From PHAA01 sp964494735 (GTDB lineage: Bacteria; Bacillota; Syntrophomonadia; Syntrophomonadales; Syntrophomonadaceae): a stretch of 64,000 nucleotides of DNA. Positions within the stretch are counted from its first letter, which is position 1, and each line of letters starts with the position of its first letter. Shown in pieces: positions 60,081 through 64,000 of this stretch. The translations under genes and the position numbers were made by a program. The DNA lies in NCBI GenBank assembly GCA_964494735.1, contig CAZBSD010000007.1:1-64000 (forward strand). The letters run 5' to 3'. A model generated the notes under the pieces. That model worked only from the letters and a program-made list of their open reading frames with translations, had not been told where the DNA came from and did no database searches.

Positions 60081-60431
60081 ATGCACGAGTTGTCCATTAT
60101 GCAGAGTGTGTTTGATAAGGTACAAGAGAGTGCTAGGTGCAATGGTATCAATAAGATAAGCAAATTAAAACTGGTTATCGGCAGACTGACGATGATAATG
60201 CCGGACAGCCTGCAGTTCTGTTTCGAGGCTTTAAACCAGCAAGACCTGTTTAAGGGAGCAACCCTTGAGATAGAGGAGATACCCGCCGTAATAGGCTGTA
60301 AAGAGTGTACCCGTGAATCTGTCCAAAAGGATATTTACCATTTCGTGTGCCCGGTGTGCGGCTCCAACCAGGTGGAGATCCTCAAAGGGCAAGAGATGTA
60401 TCTGGACTATTACGAAGGAGATCGAGTCTGA
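60081..60431 (+). CDS. hypA: Hydrogenase nickel-insertion protein HypA
   Basis: The 116-residue protein starts MHELSIMQSVFDKV; the His2-Glu3 pair binds nickel. It has a zinc site formed by CKEC and CPVC. HypA hands nickel to [NiFe] hydrogenase precursors together with HypB. GAGGTG precedes the ATG, and the TGA overlaps the hypB ATG. Confidence 0.95.
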   Translation: MHELSIMQSVFDKVQESARCNGINKISKLKLVIGRLTMIMPDSLQFCFEALNQQDLFKGATLEIEEIPAVIGCKECTRESVQKDIYHFVCPVCGSNQVEILKGQEMYLDYYEGDRV

Positions 60432-61099
60432 TGCAACAGATAAATATGGGTACCAACCTGCTCGGGGCCAATAATCTATTGGCCAGGAAAAACCGACATC
60501 TTTTCAATAATAACCGGCAACTGGTTATTAATCTAATGAGTTCCCCCGGGTCCGGCAAGACCACCATTCTGGAGCGAACTATCGAAACTCTAGGAGATCG
60601 ACTCCGACTGGGAGTCATCGAAGGTGACCTTTATACCGATCAGGATGCCCAGCGCATAGAAAAAAAAGGGGTGCAGGTCATACAGATCAATACTGAGGGA
60701 GCCTGTCACCTGGACGCCGGAATGGTGGGAGATGCGTATGGTAAGCTCCCTGCCGAACGGTTGGACCTGATATTTATCGAAAATGTGGGCAATCTGGTTT
60801 GCCCGGCCGAATTCTACCTGGGGGAGGATTTTACCGCCGTGGTTTTAAGCACCACTGAAGGCAATGACAAGCTGCGCAAATATCCGCTGATATTTCGCCA
60901 TGCTCGGGTGGTATTACTTAACAAGATCGATTTGCTGCCTTACACCGATTTTAGTCTGGACCGGTTTTCTGAGGACCTGGGCCGGATTAATCCCTCTGCT
61001 ACGGTATTTCTGCTCTCAGCACATACCGGGGAGGGCATAGAATCTTGGACTCGATGGTTGATAGGGGAGGTGAATAAGAAACAGGCTGACAGTTTTTAG
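60431..61099 (+). CDS. hypB: Hydrogenase nickel-incorporation GTPase HypB
   Basis: The 222-residue GTPase has the P-loop MSSPGSGKTT, EGDLYTDQDA, the metal-binding TEGACHLDAGMV, ENVGNLVCPAEF and NKIDLLPY motifs of HypB. The His-rich or CxxCGC nickel-storage N-terminus found in some relatives is absent. It overlaps hypA by one base. Confidence 0.95.
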   Translation: MQQINMGTNLLGANNLLARKNRHLFNNNRQLVINLMSSPGSGKTTILERTIETLGDRLRLGVIEGDLYTDQDAQRIEKKGVQVIQINTEGACHLDAGMVGDAYGKLPAERLDLIFIENVGNLVCPAEFYLGEDFTAVVLSTTEGNDKLRKYPLIFRHARVVLLNKIDLLPYTDFSLDRFSEDLGRINPSATVFLLSAHTGEGIESWTRWLIGEVNKKQADSF

Positions 61100-61180
61100 A
61101 GATATAGATAGATAGTAATCCAGGCTGTTATATAAAGTATTGGGATGGACAATTAGATTGAATGGGGGGAATACGTAAAT

Positions 61181-62248
61181 ATGGCATTAAAGTTGAGTCG
61201 CCGCGATTTTATCCAGGCCTGTGCCGGGGGAGCAGCGGCCATTTCCCTGTCAGGCTTCCTGGCGCCTTATCTGGCGGATGCAGCTGAAGCCGGGGGGCTA
61301 CCTCCAGTGATCTGGATTTCAGGTGGTGCTTGTTCCGGATGTTCAGTTTCATTGCTTAACACCACTCATCCCGATATCGCTGATCTGCTTCTAAAGGTAA
61401 TCAGCCTGCGTTATCACGCCACAATTATGGCTGGATCGGGGGAACTGGCTCTCGAGGAGGGCATGTACAAAGTTGCTCAGGAGAATGCCGGCAAGTTCTA
61501 CCTGGTGGTAGAAGGTGCAGTGCCCACAGCTGAAAATGGCAAGTATTGCGTAATCGGTGATATGGGTGGTAAACCCATCACCATGCTGCAAGCTGTCAAG
61601 GACATTGGAAGCAAAGCCGCCGCAATTATCAATGTCGGCACCTGTTCCGCCTACGGCGGGCTGCCAGCTGCCGATCCCAATCCAACCAAGTGCAAAGCAG
61701 TTGGTGACGTAGTCAAAGGCAAACCAATAATCAATATCGCCGGGTGCCCGCCCCATCCCGATTGGATCGTGGGTACCATAGCCCATGTCCTGCTCTACAA
61801 AGAGGTGCCGGAATTGGATTCGGCCGGTCGCCCCACCATGTTCTTCAAGGGAATGATCCACGATAATTGCCAACGCCGGCAATATTTTGACAATGGTATT
61901 TTTGCCAAGAATTTTGGCGATCCCGGCTGCATGATAGAGCTGGGCTGCAAGGGACCTATCGCTCATTGCGATTCAACCACGCGATTATGGAATGGAGGCG
62001 TCAACTGGTGTGTCATGTGCGGCGGCGTCTGCCTGGGCTGTACCGAGCCGCAATTCCCGGGTTGGCCTATGTATGAGCGCATGGCGGAGTTGCCGATCGC
62101 ACCGGCTACTACCGCTACCGTGGATCAAATCGGCATGGTTTTAGGCGGGGCAGCGGTTCTCGGTATCGGTGGTCACCTGGCGGGCAATGTAGCTACTGGT
62201 AGGATCGGGCCCAAAAAAGAGCATGACAAGGAAGAAGGTGACAACTAA
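61181..62248 (+). CDS. [NiFe] hydrogenase small subunit
   Basis: A Tat signal (SRRDFIQACAGGAAAISLSGF) precedes the mature subunit with the proximal cluster motif ISGGACSGCSVSLLN and VGTCSAYGG. The medial and distal cluster cysteines lie in HDNCQRRQYFDNG, GCMIELGCKGP and NWCVMCGGVCLGCTEPQFPG. A hydrophobic helix near the C-terminus (IGMVLGGAAVLGIGGHLAG) suggests membrane attachment on the outer face. At 355 residues it is a group 1-type uptake hydrogenase. The stop overlaps the large subunit start (TAATG). Confidence 0.93.
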   Translation: MALKLSRRDFIQACAGGAAAISLSGFLAPYLADAAEAGGLPPVIWISGGACSGCSVSLLNTTHPDIADLLLKVISLRYHATIMAGSGELALEEGMYKVAQENAGKFYLVVEGAVPTAENGKYCVIGDMGGKPITMLQAVKDIGSKAAAIINVGTCSAYGGLPAADPNPTKCKAVGDVVKGKPIINIAGCPPHPDWIVGTIAHVLLYKEVPELDSAGRPTMFFKGMIHDNCQRRQYFDNGIFAKNFGDPGCMIELGCKGPIAHCDSTTRLWNGGVNWCVMCGGVCLGCTEPQFPGWPMYERMAELPIAPATTATVDQIGMVLGGAAVLGIGGHLAGNVATGRIGPKKEHDKEEGDN

Positions 62249-63690
62249 TGGCAGAGAAGATAGTTATAGATCCCGTAACTCGTATTGAAGGTCACCTTGG
62301 CGTGGAAGTGCAGGTTGAGGGCGGCGTGGTAATCGACGCCAAATCCATGGGCATGATGTTCAGAGGTCTGGAATTGATTATGCATGGACGTGATCCTCGT
62401 GACGCCCAGCAGATCATGCAGAGAATCTGCGGGGTCTGACCGATCGGTCATGCCACCGCGGGTACGTTGGCGTTAGATAGTGCTTTTGGAATTGAACCTC
62501 CTCCCAATGGGAGAATTATCAGGAATCTGATCCTGGGTTCCAACTATATACAGTCGCATATCCTTCATTTCTTCCATCTGGCCGCTCTTGATTTTGTCAA
62601 GGGTCCCGATGTGCCGCCGTTTATCCCCCGTTATGAAGGGGACTATCGGCTGCCTAAGGATGTGAACGACCAGGTTGTAAATCTCTATCTGGAAGCCCTC
62701 CAGATGCGCCGCAAGGCTCATGAGATGACAGCGTTGTGGGGCGGTCGTATGCCTCACAACCAAGCTATAGTGCCGGGAGGAGTAACGGAAAATCCCAGCA
62801 GTCAGAAGATCGTTAATTTCAAGTTCCGCCTGGCTGAATTGCAGGCGTTTATAGACAGCAAATATATTCCCACCGTAAAGGCTGTGGCTGGCATGTATCC
62901 TGAATACTTTGAGATCGGGCGGGGCTGTATGAATATGCTCTCTTATGGTGCCTTCCCTATGGCCGAAGGGGCCAAGGATTATGTGAAGCAGCCCAAGTTC
63001 TTCCCGTCCAAAGCCTTGGTCAGGGGTCAGCTAAAGGACCTGGAGCCGGAGTTGATTTTAGAAGACGTCAAATACAGCTGGTACAAGGACGAGATTGAGA
63101 AAGAACCCACCAAAGCGGTAGTGACTCCGCAAGTTGACAAGAAGGGCGCCTATTCATGGGTCAAGGCACCTCGATACAATGGTGAGGTCATGGAGGTAGG
63201 ACCACTGGCTCGCTTGATAACCGCCCAAAACAAGGATGTATTGGCTCTCGGTGATAAGGCGTACTCGGTCTTGGGCCGTCATTTTGCCCGGGCTGTCGAG
63301 TGCTCTATGGTCGCCAAGGCTATGGACGAATGGGTGATGAAGCTGGAACTTGGTCAACCGGTGTGCACCCCCCATAAGATACCCGATGAAGCGCAAGGTG
63401 TGGGGCTGACCGAAGCCGCCCGCGGTGCTCTGGGCCATTGGAACAAAATCAAAAACCAGCGTACCGACGTATATAACGCAGTAGTGCCCAGTACCTGGAA
63501 CATGTCTCCGCGGGATGACCGTAATCAACTGGGACCGATGGAACAGGCTCTGATCGGCTGTCCAGTCAAAGATCCGGCCAATCCGATCGAAGTGGTTCGA
63601 GTAGTACGGTCCTTCGATCCCTGCCTGGCCTGTGCCATCCATGTGATGACTCCTGACCAAAAGGTGCTAAGCCAGTTTGTGATCGGTTAA
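62248..63690 (+). CDS. [NiFe] hydrogenase large subunit, probable selenoprotein (TGA at codon 64)
   Basis: DPVTRIEGHLGVEVQVEGG opens the protein. At 62437-62439 an in-frame TGA interrupts the L1 motif, giving RICGV-U-PIGHAT where all relatives have RxCGxCxxxH. The downstream frame continues at once with a full catalytic subunit (about 480 residues in all) ending in SFDPCLACAIHVMTPDQKVLSQFVIG, with ordinary cysteines in the C-terminal DPCxxC motif and a 15-residue tail after His for protease cleavage. A stem-loop suited to a SECIS lies just after the TGA. The two parts would otherwise be a 63-residue fragment and a protein starting near TTG 62467. Confidence 0.88.
62437..62471 (+). promoter_or_regulatory. 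Selenocysteine codon and candidate bacterial SECIS hairpin
   Basis: Downstream of TGA (62437-62439), GCCA (62452-62455) pairs with TGGC (62468-62471) and CG with CG inside it, across one mismatch, leaving a CGGGTA loop about 20 bases from the TGA. The size, distance and GGGU loop fit bacterial SECIS elements. The TGA is also the start of a perfect 14-base palindrome (TGACCGATCGGTCA). Confidence 0.6.
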
Positions 63691-63702
63691 GGGGGGTAAA
63701 CG

Positions 63703-64000
63703 ATGATAAAAAAGATGGAGTTAAGACACCCCTTGTGGCTCAGACTGTTACACTGGCTCAACATGATATCCATCACCATGTTGTGCCTGACCGGTTACTA
63801 TATCCACGCCCCTGAGACATTCAGGCTGTTTGAGAACATGGATAACGCGCGCACCGCCCACTTTGCTTTTGCAATGATACTTGTTTTCGGGGTGGTTGCG
63901 AGGGTCTACCTGGGCATAGTGACCAAAGATTGGCACAATATCATATACCAACCTATCGAAGATACCAAGAAACTGCCCAGTATGATCAAGTACTACACTT
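63703..64000 (+). CDS. Hydrogenase cytochrome b subunit, N-terminal part
   Basis: The frame runs to the window edge. LRHPLWLRLLHWLNMISITMLCLTGYYIHAP is the first helix with a heme-ligand His (LLHW), and the second begins at HFAFAMILVFGVVARVYLGI. This is the di-heme b-type cytochrome that links uptake hydrogenases to the quinone pool. GGGGGG precedes the ATG, and the gene follows the large subunit by 12 bases. Confidence 0.9.
   Translation, partial: MIKKMELRHPLWLRLLHWLNMISITMLCLTGYYIHAPETFRLFENMDNARTAHFAFAMILVFGVVARVYLGIVTKDWHNIIYQPIEDTKKLPSMIKYYT

Noticed and set aside
62437..62439. The TGA as a true stop making two hydrogenase fragments
   Set aside because: The frame continues directly, conservation is high on both sides, the TGA replaces exactly one motif cysteine, and a SECIS-like hairpin follows. 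A sequencing error remains possible and is stated in the finding.
1..64000. CRISPR array, tRNA or rRNA genes
   Set aside because: No regularly spaced direct repeats were seen. The 29-nt palindromes are scattered over 34 kb and are not an array. I recognised no tRNA cloverleaf or rRNA by eye; a tRNAscan or Rfam run would be needed to be certain.

Overview
The window looks like a chromosome segment of an anaerobic, spore-forming Bacillota (a clostridial or syntrophic/desulfotomaculum-like lineage; genus not determined). The evidence is a GerW/YtfJ-DUF2953 sporulation pair, a sporulation-type PAS histidine kinase, many TTG and GTG starts behind strong AGGAGG sites, a cyclic-di-GMP-I riboswitch, selenocysteine use, and Mo/W-dependent and Ni-dependent metabolism. 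A run of ten Ns at 11873-11882 marks an assembly gap inside a gene.

Region 1 (1-3.4 kb) is accessory DNA: a decayed transposase, a 5'-truncated TOTE-type primase-helicase-PLD gene, and a YafQ/DinJ-type toxin-antitoxin pair. Region 2 (3.8-38.3 kb) is ordinary chromosome. It holds a DUF3160 lipoprotein, a thioesterase-like protein, a TetR regulator, VanZ, an MBL hydrolase, a UPF0261/PEP-hydrolase pair, a PAS kinase, NlpC/P60 and 3D-domain cell-wall enzymes, a UDP-sugar epimerase/dehydrogenase operon, a MATE pump, a hexokinase, sporulation genes and many small conserved unknowns. Eleven copies of a 29-nt REP-like palindrome are scattered through it (3.7-37.4 kb) and none lies beyond. Several copies supply the last codons or the stop of a gene.

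Region 3 (39.4-54.2 kb) appears to be a molybdenum/tungsten acquisition island. Two complete BtuCDF/MolBCA-type ABC transporters flank a TupABC tungstate transporter with a second TupA-like protein. Between them lie a radical SAM protein, a DUF364 protein, two related SAM methyltransferases and an XdhC-type protein. Two leaders carry what I read as Moco/Tuco (Mo/W cofactor) riboswitches, and a weaker candidate precedes the second transporter.

Region 4 (54.4-64 kb) is a nickel and hydrogenase region: a CbiMN-CbiQ-CbiO nickel/cobalt ECF transporter, DUF3842, FmdE, a CooT-DUF4198 fusion, HypA, HypB, and a membrane-bound [NiFe] hydrogenase (small subunit, large subunit, cytochrome b cut by the window end). 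The large subunit reads through an in-frame TGA at 62437-62439. If this is selenocysteine, it replaces the second cysteine of the N-terminal RxCGxC motif, a bridging ligand of the Ni-Fe site, instead of the C-terminal position known from [NiFeSe] enzymes. A third Moco-type riboswitch lies before hypA, which suggests that Mo/W cofactor status controls hydrogenase maturation and synthesis. This coupling and the unusual selenocysteine position are the most interesting points of the window.
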